Assembly: GCA_027576995.1 (NCBI GenBank)
Contig: JANBQC010000203.1
Coordinates: forward strand, 1 to 42,843
Direction: 5' to 3'
DNA: 42,843 nucleotides
DNA from: Dimargaris cristalligena
Taxonomy: Eukaryota; Kickxellomycota; Dimargaritomycetes; Dimargaritales; Dimargaritaceae
Shown here: in pieces, positions 10,685 to 21,518 of the stretch
Numbering within the stretch: position 1 is the stretch's first letter
Layout of the letters: the number at the start of each line of letters is the position of its first letter
Translations under genes and position numbers: made by a program
Notes under the pieces: model-generated
Databases searched by the model: none
What the model saw: only the letters and a program-made list of their open reading frames with translations
What the model was told of the DNA's origin: nothing

Positions 10685-11024
10685 ATGAAGCTCACCCAAT
10701 TCATTGCCATCAGCATTTTGGTTCTCCTGGCCGGAAACCTCGGGCCTGCCCCGGTCTATGCCAGGCCTGCCAACCCCCACCAGAATGGCTAGTCGCACCG
10801 CCCCCGGAACTTTATCGCCAGACCTGGATACCGCTGAGCGGGGCGGAGTTCCCCTTGAAGTCAAGTCGGCCTTGGATCGGTTGAAAGCAGATGTCAAGGC
10901 CAAGGTCAAAGACTACTGCACCAAAAACAATGCCAAAGCAGCGATAAAATTGGTGAAAGATAACATTGGATATGTGGCTGATGCGGCAACCATCTGTGGT
11001 TTCGTTATAGCGCTTGTCAAATGA
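10685..11024 (+). pseudogene. Small secreted protein gene with a frame conflict
   Basis: The ATG at 10685, in a good context (CCCACCATG), opens a clear signal peptide (Lys at position 2, core ISILVLLAG, likely cleavage after VYA), but that frame stops at 10790-10792 after 35 codons. A second frame, shifted by one, then runs to the TGA at 11022-11024 and encodes a Lys/Ala-rich amphipathic helical tail with two cysteines (DYCTKNN ... ATICGF). The two parts look like one secreted protein of about 80-100 residues. An 85-nt intron (10754-10838, GT...AG) would restore phase, but its donor GTCTAT is poor. A single-base error or real decay are alternatives. It resembles no family I know; effector- or antimicrobial-like by size only. 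Confidence 0.45.
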
Positions 11025-11588
11025 TGAATAAATAGGATGAAATGCATCGCTGACGCATGGCCAAGTCTACCAATGTAACATGACATTGGGATATTCTCGA
11101 ACCATGGATTTGACGTCTAATCGAGTACTTCTCAACCTTTACCCTTTAGCCCATTTCTTCAAGCATGATTTACAAAAAATAAATTTTACTTTGTATTTGG
11201 GTTTAGATCGAAAATAAATATTTTGTACCATTTGTGGTTCTTTACTTGGGGATACACGACATTATAATGACACTGGCCATCATCGCTTCGAACCGAATAG
11301 TGAAAATAATGTATTTTGCTTAATCACAGCGCCTCATATAGGTGATTCACGCTACATAGTAATAATTATTATAATACAGCTGTGGGTCACCTTAACTGTA
11401 TTGCCGAGAAGATAAATCCGAGTCAGCTGCCAACATTAAAAAAATATTGCTGGAAACTAAAACGAATATGGCTACATCATTTATTGGTTTTAGTAAACAT
11501 TTAAGAGGACCTTGGTAACCTGTCCCATACCACCGGCATAGGATACTATTAAAAATGGACTTTGTGAAATAACAATGGCTTCAAATTT
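11025..11588. other. AT-rich spacer
   Basis: No gene is seen. It holds 3' flanks of the small secreted gene (+) and of the Ppn2-like gene (-), which converge here. Confidence 0.6.
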
Positions 11589-12692
11589 CTATTCATCATT
11601 AAGATCGACGGCTTCGCAATCCACGCTTACCAGTTGGTGACCAGGGAGAATGACGGCGGTTAGCTGATCCCCATTAACACAGCCCGAATCTAAACCCAAC
11701 GAATGAGTCCGTTCTTTAAGCCCTCGCCCAGCGGCATGACCATAATACACCTTTTCGAACCCCCGGAAGTCGGCACTAATAGTTTGGTCATTCACAGCCT
11801 GGTCCCACACTTTATACCAAGCCTTCCCCTTATCGGTTCCCTCCACAGCCTTGCCATTCTTCTTTATATTCCGCATCGTCATGAGGTCAATCGGGGACTG
11901 ATGCTCCAAAGCGTGGACGGGGTTGACCCCGGCGTGTACCACCAACCCCCGGTACACCGGGGGTAGTTTAATCACCAGCGGGCATTGCGCCAGATAATGG
12001 AGGGCCTCGGGGGCTAAAGACTTGGCTAACTTCTCGTGTTCCCGTTTAATATCTAATCCGTCGGGCATGGCGGCTTTGCGCGTATCCGCCGATGCGTCGT
12101 CGTCCAACAAATAGCGACTGGAAAGGACCCGTTGGTCATGGTTACCGCGCACACAACTCGCCCCGAGTTGCATGGCCCGCTGGATCACCGCCTGGGATTC
12201 GGGGCCTTTAGCCACGAGGTCGCCCACGAAAATATAATGGATGTCGCCCGTGATTTGCCGTTGGATCTGGTCAATCAAACGGTTGAGTTCGTTGATATGC
12301 CCGTGAACATCTCCGATAATGGCGAGATGGGCATCGGCCGATACCCCCTTGAGGTCGACTATAGGATATTTCGGTAGGGTTTCCCTAATGGATGGTATAG
12401 CCACTTGCTCGAGCATCTCGGTTACCGTATTGGGTGATTCTGGGTGGAATGGGGCGGCTTCGTTTGGGCTGGCCAGGTGAACCAATGGTAACGTGGAATA
12501 TCTGAATTTGGGGGCTGGGATTTGGGTATTGGCCTGGATGTCCGCGGGGTCCTGGAGATAAAACAGTGCACCATTGGCCACCCTACTAAACTGGTAGATA
12601 GCTAGGACACACAGAAGAAGACGTGGTTTGACTCGAATGAAGGTTAAGCGATGGGACTGCGAAAAAGGATTGGGTATGCATAATGCCACCAT
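11589..12692 (-). CDS. PPN2: Ppn2-like metal-dependent endopolyphosphatase (PPP-superfamily phosphoesterase)
   Basis: Single-exon, 367 codons. The calcineurin-like signature is complete: GDVHG (127-131), GDLVAKGP (from 157), GNHD (183-186), then VVHAG and a late GHAAGRGL. N-terminally, about residues 24-40 form a hydrophobic segment after Arg/Lys residues, read as a signal anchor. In yeast, Ppn2 is a vacuolar Zn-dependent enzyme cutting polyphosphate, with the same small size (326 residues), N-terminal anchor and single catalytic domain. The closest bacterial relatives are serine/threonine or diadenosine-tetraphosphate phosphatases, so a broader phosphatase role cannot be excluded from sequence alone. 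The ATG at 12692 is the first in frame and precedes the anchor. Confidence 0.82.
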   Translation of the reverse strand: MVALCIPNPFSQSHRLTFIRVKPRLLLCVLAIYQFSRVANGALFYLQDPADIQANTQIPAPKFRYSTLPLVHLASPNEAAPFHPESPNTVTEMLEQVAIPSIRETLPKYPIVDLKGVSADAHLAIIGDVHGHINELNRLIDQIQRQITGDIHYIFVGDLVAKGPESQAVIQRAMQLGASCVRGNHDQRVLSSRYLLDDDASADTRKAAMPDGLDIKREHEKLAKSLAPEALHYLAQCPLVIKLPPVYRGLVVHAGVNPVHALEHQSPIDLMTMRNIKKNGKAVEGTDKGKAWYKVWDQAVNDQTISADFRGFEKVYYGHAAGRGLKERTHSLGLDSGCVNGDQLTAVILPGHQLVSVDCEAVDLNDE

Positions 12693-14068
12693 GTTATTAA
12701 TTTGTTGGATCGTATATAACTAATGGAAAAGGAGAAAAAATAAACAGCGGGTAAGGGTGAAAGTAAAATTGGTCTGCAAGTGGATTGTTCGATACGAATT
12801 TCTTGTGCTTAAGTACACGTGATAGCTTAAAGATGAAGCAAGTTGAGTGAATCGAAAAAAACTATGAAGGGAAAATGAACGACTTTATAAGCCACTGGGG
12901 GTAGATCCACAACGTATGGGAGAGTGAAAGAGGTTAATCACTGATACTAGGCCTTTTTGCGAGCAGAGTGTCGTTTATTTATAGTGCGCGCTGGACTGTG
13001 CGATAAATATATATATAGGAAAATGGGCATTGGACTTGGCCATATTCAGACAGCCAGCTAAGCGGAGTCTCCTCCCCTCCTGACTCGGTGCCACTCTGCC
13101 AGTCTCACATGAAGAGATGGACACAGCCAGAGGTCTAAATGACAAGCCACTGAAACCCTGTGGTGATGCCTCCAATCGCAGACATTAGAAAAGCACTGTC
13201 CACCCAACAACGTTCCAGGCCGTCAGGGGTAGGATCGATGGTGCCTAAAATAGCCCAGACCACCTGCAAGAAGGTACAGCAGCGGGGCGACCAAGGGGTC
13301 ACGAGTATAGAATTCTTAAACTGTAGGGTGGGGGAGGGGGGTACAAGTTTCTAAGTGAGGATCGGAAAATGGTATTTTGAAGCCAGAAAGTTCGAGGTAT
13401 TGAGTTTGGTATAAATTAGATGATCCTCCGCAGCAGGAAATTGATGTTGGAGTGGGCTGTTGCTGACCAAACAAACGGCACTTTCGCTGTCCTAGAAACA
13501 AATGTTGGGCTTCGAAGGAGTCCCCTCCCCCTGTGGCACTTAAGGGACATTGGCAAAATAAATAAATAAATCGAACATTGGAAGGTAGTATCGCCCCTAT
13601 ACCATACCATGGCATCATGCAATTTATTAAAATCGAAGTGATAGAAGGGAGGCGGCACTGGGAAAATACCCTTTTACGGGAAGTTCGGGGAAATTTACTC
13701 CGGTGGATTGCGTGGTGAGCGAATGGTAAAAGAGTGGCATCACTGCCAGCCATCTAGCACCAACTTAGGAACTAGCGTATTTTTTGGTCACTTCATACGT
13801 CTACTACACATTCAGGGGTGGTCCTATATGGATGGGCCTCCTCAGTTACTTCAAGGCATTAAATACCATTTAGCTACAGCTAGCACTATGCAGTCCGATC
13901 CATTAAACCGGTTGAGGATTAGTTCAATGCAACTATTCCGTATAAAACCCACCGATTAACTTTGTATTTTCTGGACCAAAAACAACATATCCCAATCAGT
14001 CATCCATCTTTTATTTCACACAAAATGTCATGAGGGTTTGGATTATTCTGGTATCAAATGTAATAGCA
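12693..14068. other. Spacer between PPN2 start and TOP3 3' end
   Basis: No supported gene. A 145-codon minus-strand frame (13753-13316) has no family resemblance, no ATG-context support and odd composition. A CACGTG E-box sits at 12816-12821, about 125 bp upstream of the Ppn2-like start. Confidence 0.5.
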
Positions 14069-17000
14069 TTAGTCATTTTTCACTCGGGTACGCCGTTTGC
14101 TAGGTCGGGCGGACTTTATACTGCTGGTAGACCGGGCGTTCGTACGTCGCTTTGGGGCCCGTTTACTGGGTTTGGAACCCGATCCAGACCCTTTTTGGGG
14201 ACAATTGCTGGCAATATGGCCCACCTAATTCGATTGCCGTAATACGGAATAGGGGGAGGGAAGTTGGGCGTTAGGGGTAGATGGCTATTAGCAGAGTTAA
14301 TAAAACGTGGATTCTAAGTGCCCAAAGGATATGGCTGGATGAAGGGTGGGGGTCATGAGGAAGCATAAATAATACTATCGTAGGATCACTTTAATTCCCC
14401 GAAACCTATCCTATTGTTTTCATTTAGGATTTTGGCCCTAATATTGGGACTAGTCATGCCCCATTAGGCAAGGGCTAGAATGACATGTGTCCAAGCATTT
14501 GCTAATAACTATAATAGCAGTGGTTCTTACCGTATCGCAAACGTAACATGTTGCACTCGCCATCCAGTCATCGGAGCCCGATGCCATAATCGAACCCGAC
14601 CTCGATGATCTAGCGGTGGATGAGCTTCCTCCATTGAAAGAAGACGATGGACCGCCACCACCACCTCCGCCGTCACTGCCCATGCCGCCCATACCACCAA
14701 AGCTACCACCCCCAGCATTATTGGTATCATCCCACTCGAAAAACCTACATGCTTGGTAGGATTTGCTACATTTATAGTAAGCTCGGCCGCAATTAGGACC
14801 TTCCGCTTTCGCAACGGCTGATACTGCCATTAGGCCACACCGGCACTGGATCCGTGGCCCCGTGGAGCCACTGCTTGCTTGTAGGTGAGCGTGGAATGAG
14901 TCCAGGCTCTGGCCACCTGAGCCATGGGCATGGCTGTGGTTCGGGTTCGGCATGGTAAAGGACCGTGTTTGGCCCCGGGCCTGGTCAGAGTCCACCCATT
15001 GAAAGAAATTACACTTGGTGTCCATGGGCTGCCCACACCCGTAGAACGCCCGGTCTTTATTGGGGCCCTCCTTCTTGGTGACGCGGGTAACTACGGGTTT
15101 CCCACAGTCGCACATAATCGTGGCATCCGAGGTGTTGGAGAGGCCAGGAGCCTCACCATACATAGTAGTGGTTGCAGCGTTCAGATTAGTGTTCGTGTCG
15201 TACCTTAAAGCACCGGTCATTTGGGACATGGTGGATATGGGCCGGTTTGAAAGAGGGGCAAGTTGAGTTACCATATGGGTGAGGGGTACGCTGTTGGTGC
15301 GGATTAGCCGACTCTGGTTGTCCGATGAACCATTGTACTGTTGCTGTTGGGCAGCCCCCAAACCCTCGTCTATTCGAGTATACGGTATTGGATGCCCATT
15401 CGGTGGGGGAGCCGCTGGCCGTGCGTAGCCGTTACTCGATGCTGAGGATGTTTGCTGAATTTTGAAAAGTTGGTTGATGAGTTCGTCACAACCTCCAACA
15501 CATCCCTGGTGCTAATGAACACATATCACAGTGCCAGTATAAGAGGAAATATAGGGGTAATTAAATTGTATGAGTCCCTGCGTTTTGTTTACAAGCTATA
15601 ATCCATAACCATTAGAGAGAATTCCGATGAATCACACTGATTGGTAATCTCCAGACCATAGAGGAAACTTACTGGTGAAGTGTATCCAAATGGGAAACCA
15701 CCTGGTTGAAAAGATATTGACAATAGTTTCATGGTCCGCCCAGTCCGGCTACACTGGGAACAAGTCACATCAGTCGGCTCGAGATTAGTGACGAAATCGG
15801 GGCACCATATGGACTCCCTGCAACTAGGGTAGCCGCTACAGCCTGGAGTGTACAATCCAAATACATCGAGAGTGTAGAGGGGTTAAATTTCTTGAATCTC
15901 AGTGGATGCGTTAGTGCGATGAGTAGAGGGTGGTGTGAATTACGTGAACAGCCCAACTTCCGAATAGGGGGTATGCGGAAGCACTTTACCTATAAATTTG
16001 CGTCCATTGGCGGTGGTGCGTAGACTAACCCCGCATCTGCATTTCAAACATTGACCGATGGACTGATTCTGACTCTGAAAGTGGGTAACAGAATAGAACG
16101 GATTATACATGCAGTATAGGGTTAACAATTGCAGCCTAGTCCACCATTAAACTAGGGGTCAGTAGCCGATTATCCCGCCAGTGAATAGGATACATATCTA
16201 GTTGAACTTAGATTACAACTATTAGTACTGATACTTACTAGGGCTTGACTCTCCTCTCCATCCGGTGCATGACCAAATGACTGAGCCAACGCTGATTCTA
16301 GTGCACTAGCCTGTTCTAAGGTGCGCTGGTACACTTCGCGGTACATGGCGATATTGGCCGCAATAACTTCTTCCTTCGTTTTGGCGCCTTGGATAATCCG
16401 GTTCATGTCCCGTTCCATGGCGCTACGGAGGAAAGGTTTACAGAGCGACAGGTCGAATCCGATGGAATCGTAGCCCTCTACCAATGCTACACCAAGGGTG
16501 GAGGGGCAAAATCGACTATCTGGCTGCTTAATAACGTACTCTCGGTCCTGGACTTTCTTGATATGGTCATGGATTGTGGCATCGGTGCCTAGGTATCAGT
16601 GGATACAGTGCAATGGCAGAAGATCGCAGTGAATTAAAATCTAAACATATTTCGTAGGACAGCATAATGCAAGGAATGTACCATTTCCATCCGAGGTAAA
16701 CTACCCGCTATCCTGTATATAAGTAAAGTGACAGACACCAACAATTGCATACACAGTGGGTTTTTTTAGTATATGTATAAAACAATGATCAACCTACCGA
16801 TGCCAAATTTCTCCATCCGTTCAATAAGATCGGATTCACTTAGGAGCTGGGGGGCACTTGTTGACCCGGCCACTAGCTCGATAGCCGTGGGGGTAAAGGA
16901 CTCTCCCTGTTGATACACGGGCATCGTCATGTCCGTCCATTTCTCATATGGATACACTTCCAGGTAATTCTTGGCCAGGACCATTAGACCTGAGGGTTGG

Positions 17001-18699
17001 TTATAATATATAATATCGCAGCTGTGGGGTTAGAATCGCACTTTGCCAAGTATATGTATGTTTTGGTCCAAAGGGGAGCCCCCCCCCATGATAACACGGT
17101 AAAAACAGCGATAAAATAACGATCGGCAGTTTGCATGATTATAATTTAGCCCCTTGACTTACCTTTACAATGGAACTCCTCCTGATCAATTCGAATATCA
17201 ACCTCAGTTTTATGACCTTTGGCATCATCCCAACAAACCGCCAGGAACCGCCGCACAATCATTTCATAGAGCCGTTTATCGTCGCCTGCTAGCGTTCCCG
17301 CATAGGCAGTGGGGTGGATGGGGGGATGGGCATTGTCGTTATTCTTTCCATTGCGCGGGGGCTTAAACTCACCCTCTAGTAGCCGAGTCGCATAGTTACC
17401 CCAATCCGGGGCATTGGTTTGCTTTTCGACCAGCGGTCGTAACGGGAAATCGGAACTGAATTGGTCGGTTTCGGTACGCGGATAGCTAATAAACCCCTGA
17501 TTGTACAAAGTCTCGGCCACCTAGGAAAGTGAGGATTATTATGAGGATTGGCAACATAGGGTATGCACTGGAAGGCAGGCATTAGATGCCAAGGTCGCGG
17601 GGGTCTATCGGACGGTACATTGGCTGGAGGGCTTAATGTCAATAGCGTAGCCCAGTTTATTTGTGGCCCCTGAAAGATATAGTGTGATACGAATAGTCTA
17701 AACATGTTAAGCCGAATCGGGGAGCAAGCACCCTATCGATACTGATCAACTTACTTTCATAGCCCGGTCTGACGCCATTCGCAAGTACCGAGAGGCCATT
17801 TTCAGCATTTCGACCGTTGTCAAGGGAACTGGCTTCCACTTGCTGGTCGGTTTGGAATCGACTCGTATTACATGGGCCGTTGGGTTTTCTACGCATTGTT
17901 CATAGAGCGCCGTACATGTCCAACGACAAAAGAGTCGGGTACGTTTCCAGGCAAACTTCGCCTGGGTATCTTCTTTTTCGTGTTGGACGTCGATATGCCA
18001 AAAGGGCTCGGGCACGAATTTTTCGACTTTTAGGTACTGGTCGACCACAAACCCTAGGGTGGGGAACTGACAGGGGCCGTAGCTGATGATTTTGTTGTTG
18101 ACCTCTCGGAAGCGCGGGGCGAGGCGCAGGGTTTGGAACCGAGTTAAGGCTGATCCGACCCGAAGATCGAGCTCGGTACGGGCGTCGACGGCGTGAACCT
18201 GTTGGTAGTCCAGTTGAACGGGGTGGTTCATGGCCGACCGGATGCCCTCGGGAGTGAACACGGAAAATTTCGCGCGCAACACCTCGAACCGCTGCTTTAC
18301 CGAACGGCACACATCGACAATCTCGGAACCGATATTCTCGCCCTCGCGGTCATAATCGGTCCAAATCAGTAGCACGTTCATATTGCGCGTTTCCTGTTTT
18401 AGGTTGCGCTGGATATCCAGGTAGTTGGGATGGACCTCCTTGACCAGAGGTGCCTGGAATAAGGCAACGGGATCCACCGCTCGCCAGCTCCGGTACTCCG
18501 GGGGGAAATCGATGCGCATGAGGTGGCCCGCCACCGATGTGACGGTGACCTGGCAATCCTGGTTGCGGAATTTGTAAGGGAAGTCGAAATTGGAACAGAA
18601 CTTGCTCGGACCCTGGCGGCGGTGGCAGGCCCCATTGGAAAGGATACGGGCAACTTCCTTGGCCTGGCTGGGCTTTTCGGCGACGATGAGTATCCGCAT
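14069..18699 (-). CDS. TOP3: DNA topoisomerase III (eight exons)
   Basis: Exons (transcript order): 18699-17755, 17520-17163, 16989-16798, 16588-16239, 16074-15990, 15842-15673, 15511-14531, 14224-14069; 1078 codons, all phases close. Type IA topoisomerase that resolves recombination intermediates with a RecQ helicase and Rmi1. Seen: TOPRIM start IVAEKPSQAK and DYDREGENIG, the active-site Tyr328 in ISYPRTETD, and GIGTDATIH rebuilt exactly across an intron. The C-terminal half carries topoisomerase zinc-finger elements (CLKC and FIGCSGYPSCR, again joined across an intron), two GRF zinc fingers (CDCGKPV ... FFQWVD; CRCGLMA ... FFEWDD), a Gly/Ser-rich stretch, and a CCHC zinc knuckle split by the last intron (CYVC | GHIASNC), followed by a Lys/Arg-rich tail. 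This resembles animal TOP3-alpha more than the shorter yeast Top3. The start ATG directly abuts a (TC)10 tract. Confidence 0.93.
14225..14530 (-). other. Last intron of TOP3, splitting a CCHC zinc knuckle
   Basis: 306 nt with donor GTAAGA and acceptor TTAG, phase 0. Splicing joins CYVCDT to VGHIASNC, giving a perfect C-x2-C-x4-H-x4-C knuckle. Reading through would add 26 unrelated residues after the Thr and stop near 14450. Confidence 0.85.
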
Positions 18700-18721
18700 A
18701 GAGAGAGAGAGAGAGAGAGAA
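18700..18721. repeat. (GA)10 microsatellite abutting the TOP3 start codon
   Basis: Ten GA units on the plus strand, that is (TC)10 in the TOP3 leader, end one base before the ATG. Confidence 0.9.
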
Positions 18722-19810
18722 CGTTGATGAGGGAATGAAGCGGGCCGACGGAAGCCCCCTCTGCGGTAGGAGTGGTAAAGCAAGGGTAATTAGAGGTTGA
18801 CCTGTTGAAAAGTAAATGGGAGCGGCAGGGTGCTAAAGTAAAGTAGGCAGAGCTTAGGAGGTTAAAAGAGTTGCCGCAGCCAAACAGGTGGGCGGGGAAT
18901 GGGCATATAGTTTAGGGAGGGGTATGTGGTCCGAGGTTCTAGCAGTATAAAGTCGGGGAGGGGGCCGTCTGGTGAGGAATAGGCGATTCAGAAACTACAA
19001 AGAAGCGTAAACAGTAATACGGACAATTAGTAAACAGGGAGAGGGAATCAGACAGTCTCTTCGGTGGACTGTTGGCAGAAAATTTAGTTGGCGAGTTTTC
19101 TTGGTGTTAATAGTAACAATGATAATAATAGGCATGTGGTTTTCCGCCAATGGTTTCCCTCGCATACAGCCTATATGCAGCTGGACAACGGAAGCCACAC
19201 TATATGCTGTGGTAGTAGGCAGAATGCCCGTTGGCCTGACAGAGGTGGCATTATTTATTAGATGCGGAGAGAGGTGTTACTAGGGGGGGCTATTCTCTAT
19301 AAAACGAACAACCTGAATTGAGAGACACGCCTACCTCGCACAGCATCCACCCACTGACCTATAGCCAAGGCCGTCGGAAATCGAAAGCAAATGTAACACA
19401 GATCGGGTTTATTGTAAAATAACATTGCCAATGGACAAATGGCACGGTAGGTCCCATTTATTTCGTACGGACCTAAACGGCTGGCTAGAGTTCTTTTTTT
19501 AAAAAAAAGTACAGACCAAGCTAAATTAAAGAAATACAAAGTCTCGGTGCAACAAATCAACCGAAAAGTAAATGGGGAGAAACAAACTAAGCCACTGATG
19601 CCAAACTCGAAGAGAATATTCGCTGGCATTACCTAAACTAGTGAGGGGGTGTGGATGGTACAAGATCCGGAGCGATATCTGAGCAGAGAGATTCCAAAAA
19701 AACGAAGGGTAAGTTTGGGATATTCGGGGGCATTGATGAAGAGGTAAAAAAGAGAGAAGAAAGCAACCGCACCATACGATACTACAGCTGAGATTCTGGG
19801 GGCAGAAGGT
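18722..19810. other. Spacer: TOP3 promoter side and SEC9 3' flank
   Basis: No supported gene. A 110-codon minus-strand frame (19629-19297) is Phe/Leu/Cys-rich with no family resemblance and crosses a run of T/A bases at 19490-19508; I treat it as chance. Confidence 0.5.
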
Positions 19811-20848
19811 CTACATCTTGTCCACACGGTACTGGCTGGTGAAAATCTTGCCCGAAACCTTGTCGCTCTGCTCGGCCATACTTCCCAGTCGCTGGTTCTG
19901 CAGCGTCAATTCGGAGCGCATGTTCAGGCCCATGTTCTTTAGGTTGCTGACCGCACTGAGCATTTCGTTGGTGTTGTTGTGGATCTCGTCCTCCATCCGA
20001 GACTCCTCCTCGTCGTATTCGCCATTATCGCCCTTGAGCATGTACCGCTGGCGCTCGGCGGCGCTCATGCCCGGCGGGGGGCGGTTGAAACGACTATTGG
20101 GGTTGGGCGATTCCCAGGCCGACCCCGAGGCGGAGGTGGCGCTGGGATGAGGGGAGGGCCCGCCGTTCTTGTCCTTGCCCTTCTTGTTTTTCTTGTCGTC
20201 CACCTCGGGCTCGGCGGTCCAGCCGATATTCAGGAGGCGCTGTCGGTCGTGCACGTCCCGGCGGGCCAGTTCGGCGTTGCCGTCCACAATATCCTGGTGC
20301 TTCGCCTTGGCCCGCTCCAATTCCGCCTCCCGCTTCTTGGTGCGCCCGAAGGGATTCGAAAACGCCGGGGCCCAGAAGGGCCGGTTGAGCTGCTTGAGCT
20401 TGGCGGTCTTATCCAGAGAAACGTCGGTCTGGAGGCCGGCGATGTTGAGCTGGCGGTCGGTCGCACTCAGCTGCATGGTCTGGTTGCCGATGGTGTTGAG
20501 GGCGGCAGCCCCCACTTCTTCGGTCTGGCGGAGGGTTTTAAGGGCATTCTGGGACGAGGCCAGGGTATCCTGTCGCAGGTCGCGAACTTGGGAGCGGGCG
20601 TAGTTGTATTCCCGCTCGTCATCATTCAGGGTGGACCCGCCGTACATGGACGACGACTCCGAGTGAGGGGAGTCGTAGGATGAGGCCGGGCCGCTGCTAC
20701 TGATGCTGTTGTAGGGGACGGCGGCATTCTGGGAGTGGTTGCCACCATACTGGTTAGGGGACGGGGCGCCCGGGCGAGGGGCCCAGGGGTTGGACCCAGT
20801 AGGCTGGGCCTGGGAGGACTGATTACGGTAGCGACGGAAATCGTCCAT
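19811..20848 (-). CDS. SEC9: Sec9/SNAP-25 family Qbc t-SNARE
   Basis: Single exon, 345 codons. These plasma-membrane t-SNAREs pair with a syntaxin (Sso) and a synaptobrevin (Snc) for exocytosis. After a Ser/Pro/Asn-rich head (1-70) comes the first SNARE helix (about 85-150, heptads including TLASSQNALKTLRQTEEVG). A linker carries the SNAP-25-family NPFG-like segment and a Lys-rich stretch. The second SNARE helix fills the last 60 residues (NNTNEMLSAVSNLKNMGLNM ... ELTLQNQRL, central Gln near 319), ending VDKM. The protein contains no cysteine, so like yeast Sec9 it cannot be palmitoylated as mammalian SNAP-25 is. The ATG at 20848 is in a good context (CCATGGAC). Confidence 0.88.
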   Translation of the reverse strand: MDDFRRYRNQSSQAQPTGSNPWAPRPGAPSPNQYGGNHSQNAAVPYNSISSSGPASSYDSPHSESSSMYGGSTLNDDEREYNYARSQVRDLRQDTLASSQNALKTLRQTEEVGAAALNTIGNQTMQLSATDRQLNIAGLQTDVSLDKTAKLKQLNRPFWAPAFSNPFGRTKKREAELERAKAKHQDIVDGNAELARRDVHDRQRLLNIGWTAEPEVDDKKNKKGKDKNGGPSPHPSATSASGSAWESPNPNSRFNRPPPGMSAAERQRYMLKGDNGEYDEEESRMEDEIHNNTNEMLSAVSNLKNMGLNMRSELTLQNQRLGSMAEQSDKVSGKIFTSQYRVDKM

Positions 20849-21518
20849 GGGTTGAATGGCGTGGTTAGGAAGCTAAACAATAAAAAGAAATGTGGCAGGA
20901 ACTTAGGAATGGGTTGCAAATAAAAAAGCGCAATGGCAGGAAGATGGGGAATAAAGGAAAGTAGAGTTCAAGTGCAATAATATTAGAGGAAGGTGGAGAG
21001 AGCTTAGGCTAAAGCAGCCGCTGAGACCAGCTAAAGTATAGAATTCGAGAGGGTGCAGGGGGAGGAGAAGAGGGAGCTCGATGGCTATTGTAGTGGCTCC
21101 CTCCCTCCATTACTCTCACTCATTATCTCACTCTTTCCCTCGTTTGGTTTGTCTGGCCATGGCAGCGGACAATAGGGCGGCTTGGCCAGGGTCACTACTA
21201 TTTATTTTAGCTGTGGTTGGCCCGGCCACTTGGCTAGGGAACGAATAGCCTGGGCCGATTTTACCATGTCCAGTTGCGTGGACAGGATATCCTCGGGATG
21301 GAGTTGGCCAAGGTACGCCCAGGGCGAACTATCCGACCAATCCTCCAGCGAGGCTTGTTTGTTTGTATATGATTACTATTCCTATTAGCATTACTATACC
21401 ATACTGTGATAAGCCTGCTTAAAATCAATAGGGCTTTTCCCCTGCTACTTGCTCGTAATCAAACCTACCCTCGATAGTCGTCACTGACGCCATTATAAAC
21501 CCCTAGTAACCCCGCAAA
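20849..21518. promoter_or_regulatory. Divergent promoter region between SEC9 and the M49-like gene
   Basis: 670 bp between two divergent starts. Pyrimidine-rich tracts lie near 21095-21145. No coding frame is supported. Confidence 0.5.

Noticed and set aside
13316..13753. 145-codon minus-strand open frame
   Set aside because: There is no recognisable domain, the composition is incoherent, and low-complexity bases flank its end; it is not convincing as a gene.
14030..14242. 70-codon plus-strand open frame
   Set aside because: The minus strand here encodes the His/Cys half of the TOP3 zinc knuckle and its basic tail.
19297..19629. 110-codon minus-strand open frame
   Set aside because: It is Phe/Leu/Cys-rich, crosses T/A homopolymers and has no family resemblance.
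19979..20683. 234-codon plus-strand open frame
   Set aside because: It is antisense to SEC9, whose two SNARE helices are unmistakable.
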